Source: Planctomycetota bacterium
Lineage (GTDB): Bacteria; Planctomycetota; Planctomycetia; Gemmatales; Gemmataceae
Assembly: GCA_021809185.1 (NCBI GenBank)
Contig: JAKBAI010000009.1
Coordinates: 1-32,850 of the forward strand
Length of the DNA stretch: 32,850 nt
Reading direction: 5' to 3'
The notes below the pieces were generated by a model. It was given only the letters and a program-made list of their open reading frames with translations. It was not told where the DNA came from and made no database searches. The position numbers and the translations under genes were made by a program. This document shows, piece after piece, positions 8,369 through 16,872 of this stretch (its first letter is position 1; the number at the start of each line of letters is the position of its first letter).

Positions 8369-9535
8369 TTATTTGAGCATCGCTTTGGCTTCTTTAGCAG
8401 CCTGAGTATTTGGGTATTTTTTAATAATATCTCTCAGACGATCCAGCCCTTTTTGTTTATTCGAAGAAAGAACAACCGAAGCTAAATCAAGCAATCGTCG
8501 TGCTTCTTTTTCCCCTGGATCCGGCCCTGCATTCGTACCAGAATTCGAACGAACGGGCGGGGGGTTGGGAATGAGAACTTTGGGATAACCGGGAGTTTTT
8601 GTTCCAGGATTGGCAGTGGCGACCGATGTATCGCTCTCCGAAGTATTATCGGTTTTTGGCTTGGTAGGTTCCGAAGTAACTATCTCTGAAAAATTGGCCA
8701 GCTTGATATTATGATCCTTTAAGAAACCTTTCACTTCGGAAACATCGATAAAGAGACTCACATTGTTTATCCCTTTTCCAACAATCCCTCCCTGGGTGAC
8801 CCCAGTAAGTTCCCCTTTAGTATTCATTAGCGGCCCTCCAGAATCGCCTGCATTGGTAGGGGAAGTGGTTTCCAAAATCTGGGCATCAACTTCAAAACCT
8901 CTTTGCCCTTCACCACCTGTCATATATCGGCGGTGATAATTTTGTCGCACTTCTCCAGGAGTATAGACAAACAAAGCGTCACTCGCCCCAGGGTTTCCTA
9001 CACTAATTACCTTATGCCCGGTGGTCGAACCTTTTACTGCTAATTTGAAAGGGATAATTTTTGGGGGTAATGATTTTTTCCCTTTCAATTGAATTTGAAG
9101 CAGAGCTAAATCCCGTTTTTTCTCACGGTACAAAACTTTGGCTTGAAAAGCTGAATTTTGGGACTTCATGGAACTGATATACTTATCCCGTTCCGAAATT
9201 AAGTTTTTACTTGCATCATACAATGGAAACTGCACCAAACAATCATCGGTGTCCTGAACGACATGGTAATTAGTTAATACATACCCTTTTCTAACATCTA
9301 AAATCGAACCTGATCCGGACGAAACGCCTTGTGGTTTACGCACAATAATCCATACAGTCGAACGCAGAGCACGTTCATAAATTTTGGCCCCATCTACCTC
9401 TTCCGCATGGATATTATTGGTGCGCATTCCCAACAGAAACGTTAAAATCGAGCATACAATAACGGATAAAGAACCGATCATCTGAAGTTCAAACAGCTTA
9501 CCAAATCGGCATGAAGTCAAAATTCGCCGGGACAT
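8369..9535 (-). CDS. Membrane-anchored trypsin-like serine protease (HtrA-like, no PDZ)
   Basis: 388 residues. Residues about 17-36 are a single hydrophobic segment, a signal anchor placing the rest in the periplasm. Residues 50-275 are a chymotrypsin-fold protease with a full triad: H91 in LTNYHVV, D142 in KRDLALLQI, S232 in TNAGDSGGPL. This matches DegP/HtrA proteases, but there is no PDZ domain. A Thr/Ser/Pro linker (285-340) leads instead to a short helical tail (341-388, LLDLASVV to AAKEAKAMLK) that looks like one or two TPR-type helices. Predicted role is envelope protein quality control or a regulated cleavage. The start ATG is supported by GAGGAGT at 9544-9550. It has its own terminator and is separated by 345 bp from the NYN gene, so the two are probably not one operon. 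Confidence 0.88.
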   Translation of the reverse strand: MSRRILTSCRFGKLFELQMIGSLSVIVCSILTFLLGMRTNNIHAEEVDGAKIYERALRSTVWIIVRKPQGVSSGSGSILDVRKGYVLTNYHVVQDTDDCLVQFPLYDASKNLISERDKYISSMKSQNSAFQAKVLYREKKRDLALLQIQLKGKKSLPPKIIPFKLAVKGSTTGHKVISVGNPGASDALFVYTPGEVRQNYHRRYMTGGEGQRGFEVDAQILETTSPTNAGDSGGPLMNTKGELTGVTQGGIVGKGINNVSLFIDVSEVKGFLKDHNIKLANFSEIVTSEPTKPKTDNTSESDTSVATANPGTKTPGYPKVLIPNPPPVRSNSGTNAGPDPGEKEARRLLDLASVVLSSNKQKGLDRLRDIIKKYPNTQAAKEAKAMLK

Positions 9536-10733
9536 AGTCAGATACTCCTCATTTTCGAGTCATATTAATTAACCAGAAAGAATTATGAACCTTTGTAAAA
9601 ATCCTAATTCTTGTCAAATCATTTTTCAAAAAGAATAACAAAAATATAAGTATTCAATTCGATGAATCCAATTCATTTTTTAAATACAGAATCTTCAAAA
9701 TCATGGATATTCGTTGAAGTAAAAACCTGTTGAAGTAAAAACCTATGTTTTCTCTGATTTAATTTTTCATGGGTTGATTTTAAATCAGGAATTTATGTTC
9801 GTTAAATTAATAGAGATAAACGATTTTCAAAAACTAAAATATACCTTTCAAATTAGGGGAACAACTTCATATAGAAGTTTAATTCTCTTGATTTTTTAGT
9901 CCAATAATAAATAATTTTGAAAATCTCAATCAACTAAAATATTAATAAAATCTCACTAAAATAATAAATTGAATTTTACAAATAGAAACTTCAATATAGT
10001 TTTTAAAGTAGAGGTCAATGCAGCATTATTCAACCATTTACTTAGTAACTCTTGTCCTTTTTCCCAGAAAGATTGAAAGATTAAATTTCGAAGAATACCA
10101 ATAAGAAAAAATTTCTAGGGTAAAAGAAGCTAAAGTTCAAGAGAGAAGCTTTTAGAGCGTTACTTCACTAATATCAATGTATTTTAACAGCAGACCATTT
10201 TTGATTCAAGCAAAAACGAATCAAATTCTTTAAATTAATGTCTATTTCTAATTTTTATTCCTCTGAAACCGATTTCTAACGGAATGATTCTCCTCTAAAT
10301 ATCCATATTGATCGATATTTTTGGGGGTCGATTTTGGTTGAAACTGAGATTTTTGGACATCGGGAACGATCGATAATCCAATTTAATATCCATTCTCTAA
10401 TAGGTATTTACCCTTTATCTACAATGTTTTTGAATCAAATACGTCAACTTCTAAAGAATGATCGATAAAACGGTGATCCTTTATAAATTCGTTGGAGGAT
10501 AGGGATCTTTGCGGATGCCTTTTATACCCATTTGGTTCCTGGTTTCGCAAGATTAGTTTTAATAGGTAGATAAACTTGATTGAAGGTGTCATAACCATGA
10601 TATCAGGGTAAATTTTTCCCTAAATCTTCCATGAGACATAGAGAAATCTGAATTTTAATTAATAGGATAGTAAAAAAATTAATGAAAAATAATATCGAAA
10701 ATAGTTTGAAAACCAAAAGGGGAGAATAGAGAA
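9536..10733. other. Long AT-rich divergent intergenic region
   Basis: 1,198 bp between the protease (minus) and the SDR gene (plus), with no credible reading frame. It holds a perfect 16 bp x 2 duplication at 9713-9744 and a small palindrome AACTTC-ATATA-GAAGTT at 9863-9879. It must contain the promoters of both flanking genes. An untranslated RNA cannot be excluded by eye. Confidence 0.55.
9713..9744. repeat. Perfect 16 bp x 2 tandem duplication
   Basis: GTTGAAGTAAAAACCT occurs twice back to back, about 180 bp upstream of the protease start codon. Confidence 0.85.
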
Positions 10734-11486
10734 ATGTCGAGCGCAGATTTCTTTTCACTAAAAGGTAAAACAGCAGTAGTAACTGGCGGGGGCCAGGGGA
10801 TAGGCGAAGCCATAAGCAGAAGGCTAGCAGCAGCAGGAGCGAAGGTAGCGATCTTTGATCTATCGTTGGAAAATGCCCAACGAGTTGCTAGCGAAATCCA
10901 GGGAATAGCGGTTACGGGGGATATTACCAATCCTGGGGACGTAGAAAAAGCGGTCGAAACAATTCAATCGGTATGTGGCTCTTTGGATATTATTGTCAAC
11001 AATGCTGGTATTACCGGCAAAGCGGGAAAAACTTGGGAAGTCGAACGCGAGACCATGGTCAAAGTGCTCGATGTAAATGTTGTTGGACCATTTCTACTCT
11101 GTAAAATGGCGTTACCAGGGATGATTAAACGAGAATATGGCAGAATTGTAAATATTGCCTCGGTTGCAGGCAAAGAAGGAAACCCAACGATGGGGCCATA
11201 CTCGGCATCGAAAGCGGCGATTATCGCTCTCACCAAATCGATGGCAAAAGAGGTTGTTGGCATGGGAGATATTACCATCAATGCCATTTCACCCGCCGTT
11301 ATCCACACTCCTATTCTTGATGGATTACCTCAAGCTACTGTAGAATACATGGTTTCGCGAATCCCCATGGGACGCACGGGCAAACCTGAAGAGGTCGCTG
11401 CCCTGGTGCATTTCTTGGTAAGCTCTGAAGCAAGTTTTACCACCGCGCAATGTTACGATATTAGTGGTGGCCGCTCAACCTACTAG
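10734..11486 (+). CDS. Short-chain dehydrogenase/reductase (FabG-like SDR)
   Basis: Classical SDR NAD(P)-dependent oxidoreductase of 250 residues, the usual family length. Seen: the cofactor loop VVTGGGQGIG (15-24), NNAG at 89-92, and the catalytic set S143 (IVNIASVAG), Y156 and K160 (YSASK). D42 at the end of beta-2 (VAIFDLS) favours NAD over NADP. The C-terminal ending ITGG-type motif reads YDISGGR. Sequence alone does not separate 3-oxoacyl-ACP reductase from sugar or sugar-acid dehydrogenases; a single SDR far from fatty-acid genes makes a catabolic dehydrogenase as likely as FabG. The start is backed by the strong AAAGGGGAGAA at 10717-10727. A possible terminator (11515-11556) separates it from the next gene, so co-transcription is doubtful. 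Confidence 0.92.
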   Translation: MSSADFFSLKGKTAVVTGGGQGIGEAISRRLAAAGAKVAIFDLSLENAQRVASEIQGIAVTGDITNPGDVEKAVETIQSVCGSLDIIVNNAGITGKAGKTWEVERETMVKVLDVNVVGPFLLCKMALPGMIKREYGRIVNIASVAGKEGNPTMGPYSASKAAIIALTKSMAKEVVGMGDITINAISPAVIHTPILDGLPQATVEYMVSRIPMGRTGKPEEVAALVHFLVSSEASFTTAQCYDISGGRSTY

Positions 11487-11514
11487 GACGGATATAACTG
11501 GAGTAATATGCAGC

Positions 11515-11556
11515 AAAACTGTCACCATTGCGTTCATTAAATGTTGGCAGTTTTTT
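11515..11556 (+). terminator. Probable Rho-independent terminator after the SDR gene
   Basis: AAAACTGTCA (11515-11524) pairs with TGGCAGTTTT (11545-11554) as a ten-base stem with one G-U pair and a 20-nt loop; the T run continues to 11556. It ends 27 bp before the GTG start of the membrane protein, so some read-through or attenuation is possible. Confidence 0.55.
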
Positions 11557-11582
11557 AATCGATGGAAAGATGAGTACCCAAA

Positions 11583-12968
11583 GTGGAAAGCAATTATCCC
11601 TCGATTTTTCTGGACTTTCAACTCCCCAACGCCAGCACTTGGTTCTATTTTTCTCTTTTGCTTGTTGTCGCACTTTTTGTTCGCTTTGACCGCTTTCTGA
11701 GTTTAAGAAACTGGGATATTTTAAGTCTATTCGTCCTCGTTCCAGGATTTCTATTTTTGCAGGAAGCTCATCACTTACAACAGGTGAAAAGTGGTTTACC
11801 TGAAGAAGGAGCAACGGTTGGCCAACTCGCAACCACTCGATTACAAATAGGATATATCTGGTTATTAGGGGGAACATTTTATCTCTTCGGTCGCTGTTTG
11901 TTCGATTTGGGATTAGAAAAGCGTCCCGTAATCTCTCCCAATCTCAATCTGGGTGGGCTAATCGCTCTGATGATTGTGCTCTTCATCTGCATGTCTGTCG
12001 TTGCTATTCGCCGACTGCCCGATATGCCAATTGAGCAGATTGGTAAACAATCGGTCTTTATCCAGACGATTCAAGAGCGAACAACATCGATTATTCATTT
12101 TGAAACCGGTCAAACCGATTTATCGCAAACGAACACTCGATTCTGGGTCGAACGATCGGTTGCGTTGTTTTTGCATCTTGCCGTGATTACTGGGTTAATT
12201 TTAATTGGCTATCTGCACTTTAAAGATCTGAATTCTGGCATGGCCGCTGTCTGCATCTATCTGTTATTACCTTACACCGCTTATCATATTTCACAGATCC
12301 ACCACATTTGGCCAGCAGTATTTATTATCTGGAGCATCGTAACGTACCGCCAAGCGATGCTCTCCGGTTTAATTCTGGGTCTTGCCACTGGCACGGTTTT
12401 CTTTCCCGGTTTTCTATTTCCACTGTGGTTCGGTTTTTATCGTGGCCGCGGGATGTGGCAATTTACGTTTGGTTTTTTGTTCTCTCTCTGTTTCAGCTTG
12501 GCATTAACAGCGATAACGTTATTACAGCATGGGGAATTCAGCGAATATGTGCACGATACCCTAGCCCTTTCCGATTGGCAAGTCTGGCAAATCCCGCGCA
12601 GCGAATCGTTCTGGCAAACCACCCAAGCATATTATCGCATCCCTGTGTTTACGCTCTATATATGTATGGTTTGTTTAACGATATTTTGGCCTACTCAGAG
12701 AAATCTAGGTCAGGTCATTGCACAATCCGCGGCGATTTTAATTGGCGTCCAGTTCTGGTATGGCGATCAGGGCGGGGTTTATGTTCTCTGGTATTTCCCC
12801 TTACTTGTATTGATGATCTTTCGGCCTAGTCTGAACGATCATCGCCCACCCCCAGTAACACAAAATAATGACTATGTTGCCAAATTTTTTTCTGCTACTT
12901 TTAGCTTTGTTTACCATGGGATCCAGCGACTTTTCCGGGTATTGATCCCAAAACGGTCGAAACGATAA
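11583..12968 (+). CDS. Polytopic membrane protein of unknown function
   Basis: 461 residues with about ten to twelve hydrophobic helices. I do not recognise a characterised family; the opening (YPSIFLDFQLPNASTWFYF, then FVRFDRFLSLRNWDILSLF) resembles conserved planctomycete membrane proteins as I remember them. Visible pieces are a polar loop with a likely outward segment (about 150-190), a His-containing stretch YHISQIHHIWPAVF, a glycine-rich helix GLILGLATGTVFFPGFLFPLW, and a basic tail ending KRSKR. The layout loosely recalls polyprenol-dependent glycosyltransferases or a sugar/lipid carrier, but no catalytic motif supports this. Start: GTG at 11583 is the only start between the upstream in-frame TGA (11571) and the conserved-looking N-terminus. 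The gene follows the SDR by 96 bp on the same strand. Confidence 0.8.
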   Translation: MESNYPSIFLDFQLPNASTWFYFSLLLVVALFVRFDRFLSLRNWDILSLFVLVPGFLFLQEAHHLQQVKSGLPEEGATVGQLATTRLQIGYIWLLGGTFYLFGRCLFDLGLEKRPVISPNLNLGGLIALMIVLFICMSVVAIRRLPDMPIEQIGKQSVFIQTIQERTTSIIHFETGQTDLSQTNTRFWVERSVALFLHLAVITGLILIGYLHFKDLNSGMAAVCIYLLLPYTAYHISQIHHIWPAVFIIWSIVTYRQAMLSGLILGLATGTVFFPGFLFPLWFGFYRGRGMWQFTFGFLFSLCFSLALTAITLLQHGEFSEYVHDTLALSDWQVWQIPRSESFWQTTQAYYRIPVFTLYICMVCLTIFWPTQRNLGQVIAQSAAILIGVQFWYGDQGGVYVLWYFPLLVLMIFRPSLNDHRPPPVTQNNDYVAKFFSATFSFVYHGIQRLFRVLIPKRSKR

Positions 12969-13549
12969 TTCCCTCGTTACTCCCCTTTGTTGCTACTCTC
13001 GTTGTCATCCCCCTCGTTGTTATCCACCTCTGAGAAAATTACTATTTTTCTTTAGCCCATCAAATCTAGGGGAATGACGATATGACGGGGCCTTCGAACA
13101 CCCTAGATGGTAAAGATTGTAATTTAACTAAAGGGGTACGAACGAAATGATCTGTAAGCTCTATTGGGATCTTATTCGATAATCGAGGTTAGATGAACGC
13201 AAGAAAACTTCTCAAACGGCCAAAGACGTTAAAATTCCATTAAATTGCAGACTAACCCAATCGCTATCATCAAATTCAGATTATTATATTTTGAAGAATG
13301 GACCGCTCGCGACAATCCTTGAAGAGCCGTAAATAAATGTTGATTTTGACTCTTTAAAAGTAACTTTGTCAAGTGCCAGAAATGAAAATCGTCTCAGAAT
13401 GTTCTAGGAATCGATAAAATAATTCAAAAAAAGTTGGAAACCGATGAGATTCTCATAATCGAAGTATCCATTTGCACAAAGAGGTGTTATCATAAATAAG
13501 ATAAGGAATTGTAAGTTTCAACAATATTAACCCCCCGAATGTGTTGGTT
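12969..13549. other. Intergenic region before the gspE-like gene
   Basis: About 580 bp. Just after the membrane-protein stop there are degenerate CTCGTTGT-type repeats (clearest 15 bp x 2 at 12998-13027). An 8-bp inverted repeat ATCTAGGG/CCCTAGAT (13064-13071 and 13101-13108, 29-nt loop) could be a weak terminator or a structured RNA element. The remainder is unstructured by eye and should hold the gspE promoter. Confidence 0.5.
12998..13027. repeat. Imperfect 15 bp x 2 tandem repeat after a stop codon
   Basis: CTCGTTGTCATCCCC is followed by CTCGTTGTTATCCAC, two mismatches. Two more degenerate copies precede it from 12973, so the array begins within a few bases of the stop codon at 12966-12968. 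Confidence 0.6.
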
Positions 13550-15256
13550 ATGATATTAATAGATCGTTTGATTCAACGTGGCGTTCTAAACGAAAGCCAA
13601 AAATCATCTCTAGAGGAAATTGCCAACAATCTTGGTAATCGCCCGCTGCACGATGTCATCATTGAAAAAGGATTTGCGCGCGAACAAATTGTTCTGCAAG
13701 CGATTTCCGATGAATTTGGATTAGATTTGGTCGATCTAACTCAAAAAACAATCGACCCCGAACTGATAACCATTATGCCCTCTAAACTGGTACATCGTAA
13801 AAACCTATTTCCAGTGGAAAGACATAATGGCACCCTCAAAGTAGCAACCGGAGATCCGTTTGATGTCTATGCCCTGGATGAGCTTTCAACCCTGACCGGG
13901 TTAGATATTTACCCAGTTTTGGCCAGTTCGCGCGAAATCTCGAGGTTGATCAAACAGCATTTTGGGGTTGGTGGCGAAACCGTAAGTGCTCTTGTCCAAG
14001 AACAAGATGATATAGAACTGCTGGAAGGGATCGAAGCAGATGATAGCGAGCTGGCAAAGCAAGCACAGGAGGCTTCGGTCGTAAAATTGGTGAATGAAAT
14101 TCTGATCGAAGCAGCGAACGAACGAGCAAGTGATATTCACATAGAACCCGAAGAAAAAGGGCTCAAAATCCGGTACCGAATTGACGGTTTGCTGCAAACC
14201 CAGATTTTGCCACCTGAAATCTCCCGTTTCCAAAGCGCAATTATAAGCCGAATTAAAATCATGTCCCGTCTAAACATCGCCGAAAAGCGCTTACCCCAAG
14301 ACGGTCGAATCAAGATGAGAGTCCAGGGTCGAGAAATCGACGTCCGTGTTTCGATCATCCCTATGATCCATGGCGAAGGGATCGTCATGCGTTTGCTGGA
14401 CAAGGGCCGAATGGTATTTAACTTGGCCAATGTGGGCATGTTACCCAGTGTTTATGGCATCTTTAAACAACTCATCGATCGACCACACGGAATCGTACTG
14501 GTAACGGGTCCAACTGGATCCGGAAAAAGTACAACTCTTTACAGTGCATTGAATGAGATCAAAGATGAATCAACCAAAATCATTACGGTCGAAGACCCGG
14601 TAGAATATCAACAAAGTGGGATTAGTCAAATTCAGACTCATGCCAAAATCGGGTTGACCTTCTCCGCGTCGTTGCGTTCGATTTTGCGCCACGATCCCGA
14701 TGTGATTCTCATTGGTGAAATGCGCGATCTGGAAACAGCACAAGCAGCGATTCAATCATCACTCACGGGCCACCTGGTATTTAGCACCCTTCACACCAAT
14801 GACGCCCCCAGTGCCTTTACCCGACTTATCGATATGGGGATCGAACCCTTCCTGGTGGCTAGCACCGTCGAAGGGGTAATGGCTCAACGATTGGTACGAA
14901 CGATCTGCCCAGAATGCAAAGAAGAATACACCCCAGAACTGGTCGATGTTCCTCGCGATTTTCCTGGTCTCGATCTAGAGAAAGAAATCATTCCGAAAGT
15001 GCACAAAGGGACAGGCTGCCGGGCTTGCCGGCAAACCGGATACAAAGGGCGAACCGGTATCCATGAATTGATGGTCAATAACGATGAAATCCGCGATATG
15101 ATTGTCGAACGAGTCAACGCCACGGTCATTCGCAAAGCAGCACTGCGCGGCGGGATGAATACACTTCGAGCAGATGGTTGGAATAAAGTCCAGATGGGTA
15201 AAACAACTATCGATGAAGTAGCACGAACAACCGCAGGCGATGTTGTACTCAAATAA
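13550..15256 (+). CDS. Type II secretion / type IV pilus assembly ATPase (GspE/PilB)
   Basis: Hexameric cytoplasmic ATPase that drives pseudopilus or pilus assembly. From the ATG at 13550 it has 568 residues. The N-terminal third (about 1-140) is a MshEN/GspE-N domain; after a linker the ATPase starts near VVKLVNEILIEA, followed by SDIHIEP. Walker A is GPTGSGKST (320-328), the Asp box HIEPE precedes it, Walker B is DPDVILIGEMRD (382-393) and the His-box segment is LVFSTLHTND. Two CxxC pairs (C453/C456 and C490/C493) form the GspE/PilB zinc motif, with GRTGIHEL after it. A GTG at 13541 in the same frame is an alternative start; there is no clear ribosome site for either. The gene is followed 222 bp later by its usual partner, the GspF-like protein; no pilin, secretin or prepilin peptidase is in the window. 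Confidence 0.93.
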   Translation: MILIDRLIQRGVLNESQKSSLEEIANNLGNRPLHDVIIEKGFAREQIVLQAISDEFGLDLVDLTQKTIDPELITIMPSKLVHRKNLFPVERHNGTLKVATGDPFDVYALDELSTLTGLDIYPVLASSREISRLIKQHFGVGGETVSALVQEQDDIELLEGIEADDSELAKQAQEASVVKLVNEILIEAANERASDIHIEPEEKGLKIRYRIDGLLQTQILPPEISRFQSAIISRIKIMSRLNIAEKRLPQDGRIKMRVQGREIDVRVSIIPMIHGEGIVMRLLDKGRMVFNLANVGMLPSVYGIFKQLIDRPHGIVLVTGPTGSGKSTTLYSALNEIKDESTKIITVEDPVEYQQSGISQIQTHAKIGLTFSASLRSILRHDPDVILIGEMRDLETAQAAIQSSLTGHLVFSTLHTNDAPSAFTRLIDMGIEPFLVASTVEGVMAQRLVRTICPECKEEYTPELVDVPRDFPGLDLEKEIIPKVHKGTGCRACRQTGYKGRTGIHELMVNNDEIRDMIVERVNATVIRKAALRGGMNTLRADGWNKVQMGKTTIDEVARTTAGDVVLK

Positions 15257-15478
15257 GAGAATCAAAAAATTTTAAGAGGGAGTTTTCTTAACTAGTGGTC
15301 TCTCCTTTAAAGACAATTATTTTTCGGAGAGATTAGTCGCCTGATTGCAGCAAACCCCTGATAAATTCATTGACCGATCTAAATTTTTCAGAATTACTTA
15401 ATAGAAATAACTTACTTGATCAGCAAAAAGGAACGGATCGAGTATCACCAACCGATCCCTGATTAATCGAGAAATACG

Positions 15479-16684
15479 ATGCCAGATTTTGCATATGAAG
15501 CACTCACGGATAAAGGGGTGCGAGATAAAGGGGTAGTAACCGCGAACAGCGAACGCGAAGCAATGATGATGCTGGATTCGCGCGGCATGTTCCCTACTAA
15601 AATTGAGCCGGTGAAAGCTGGGAGTGGCAAACGATTCGGCAAAAAGATCAAATCGCGAATGATGGCGACGATCTATGCGCAGCTCGCGGATTTGTTGCAC
15701 TCAGGGGTGCCGATGTTGCGTTCCCTGGATTTGCTCGAAAGACAGACCAAGCATCCGGTTCTAGGCCAAGTATTACGAGAAGTCCGCGCAAAAGTCGCTG
15801 ATGGGGTCACTCTTGCAGATGCCATGCAAGCCTATCCGCATGTTTTCAATGAACTAGCTGTAAGCATGGTGCGAGCTGGACAAGAAGGGGGATTTCTTGA
15901 AGATGTTTTAAGGCGAACAGCAGATTTTACCGAAACTGCTGAAGATCTAAAATCCAAAGTTGTGGGGGCCATGGCCTATCCCATTTTGTTGGCTCTTCTT
16001 GGCATGATTGTGATGAATGGGTTGATCATTTTTTTCGTACCACGATTCGAACCCGTTTTTGCCTCTCTGAAAAAACAAGGAGAACTTCCCAGTTTAACGG
16101 AAGCTCTAATGGCCACGAGCCATTTTATGCAAAGATACTGGTGGTTAATATTGTTGGTGATTTTCGGCAGTATCTATGGTTTCCGGCGCTGGAAAGCTAC
16201 TCCTGCTGGTCAGATTGCCTTCGATCGCATGAAAATTCGAATTCCAGGTGCGGGGAAAATTTTTCTGGCATTTGCTATTTCCCGCTTTACCCGAATTCTG
16301 GGTACACTGTTAAACAACGGTATCCCGATTTTGCGTTCTCTAGAAATTGCCAAGGATTCGACCGGCAATAAAGTTCTTGCCGAAGCAATTGAAGAGTCCG
16401 CTGAAAACATCACCGCTGGGCAAAAGTTAGCCGATCCGCTCCGTCGAAATAAATTTTTCCCTGATGATATTGTCGAAATGATTGCGATTGCCGAAGAAAG
16501 TAATACCCTCGAAAAGGTTCTGGTCGATATATCCGCAGGTCTTGAGAAACGAACTTCACGCCAGCTCGAGTTATTTGTCAAACTACTCGAGCCGATTATG
16601 TTGTTAGTTATGGCCGTGGCTACTCTTATTATCGTCGCCGGTCTTTTGCTGCCGATTTTCAAAATGGGATTATCCGCAGGGTAA
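15479..16684 (+). CDS. Type II secretion / type IV pilus platform protein (GspF/PilC)
   Basis: Inner-membrane platform protein that couples the GspE/PilB ATPase to pseudopilin assembly. 401 residues, normal family length (about 400). The N-terminus FAYEALTDKGVRDKGVV is the typical GspF opening. Two homologous T2SSF domains are seen, about 63-185 (QLADLLHSGVPMLRSLDLL, VRAGQEGGFLEDVL) and 266-388 (RILGTLLNNGIPILRSLEIA, AEESNTLEKVLVDIS). Three transmembrane helices lie near 165-190, 215-235 and 370-395. The duplicated GxPxLRSL motif in both halves is intact. Start ATG at 15479 has no obvious ribosome site. It probably forms a transcriptional unit with the upstream ATPase gene. A 16-bp tandem array begins exactly at its stop codon. 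Confidence 0.94.
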   Translation: MPDFAYEALTDKGVRDKGVVTANSEREAMMMLDSRGMFPTKIEPVKAGSGKRFGKKIKSRMMATIYAQLADLLHSGVPMLRSLDLLERQTKHPVLGQVLREVRAKVADGVTLADAMQAYPHVFNELAVSMVRAGQEGGFLEDVLRRTADFTETAEDLKSKVVGAMAYPILLALLGMIVMNGLIIFFVPRFEPVFASLKKQGELPSLTEALMATSHFMQRYWWLILLVIFGSIYGFRRWKATPAGQIAFDRMKIRIPGAGKIFLAFAISRFTRILGTLLNNGIPILRSLEIAKDSTGNKVLAEAIEESAENITAGQKLADPLRRNKFFPDDIVEMIAIAEESNTLEKVLVDISAGLEKRTSRQLELFVKLLEPIMLLVMAVATLIIVAGLLLPIFKMGLSAG

Positions 16685-16776
16685 CACTTCATCAGGGTAA
16701 TTCTTCATCGGAGTAACGCTTCATCGGAGTAACGCTTCATCGGAGTAACGCTTCATCGGAGTAATTCTTAATTATA
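16681..16776. repeat. 16-bp tandem array starting at the gspF stop codon
   Basis: Five copies plus a decayed sixth: GTAACACTTCATCAGG, GTAATTCTTCATCGGA, then GTAACGCTTCATCGGA three times identically (16713-16760), then GTAATTCTTAATTATA. Each unit contains a TAA, and the first of these is the gspF stop (16682-16684). There are no spacers, so this is not CRISPR. Confidence 0.9.
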
Positions 16777-16872
16777 GCTTTCCGATTTCTGACGATTATT
16801 CGAGTCGGGAAGCATGCGCAAATAAGACAATTCATGTAATATTTGGCGATAATTCGCTTATTAAATTTTATT

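Noticed and set aside
4888-9535. Pseudokinase, NYN protein and protease as one defence-like system
   Set aside because: The first two genes converge, the protease has its own terminator, the gaps are 163 and 345 bp, and there is no phage-defence hallmark. Co-occurrence across genomes would be needed to revive the idea.
11464-11700. 78-codon plus-strand frame overlapping the end of the SDR and the start of the membrane protein
   Set aside because: It is another frame of two genes with clear products and contains the terminator hairpin.
13093-13099. TTCGAAC like a tRNA T loop
   Set aside because: The flanking bases do not form a T stem, and no acceptor or anticodon arm could be drawn around it.
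16681-16776. Possible CRISPR array
   Set aside because: Units are head to tail with no spacers, 16 bp long; it is a plain tandem repeat.
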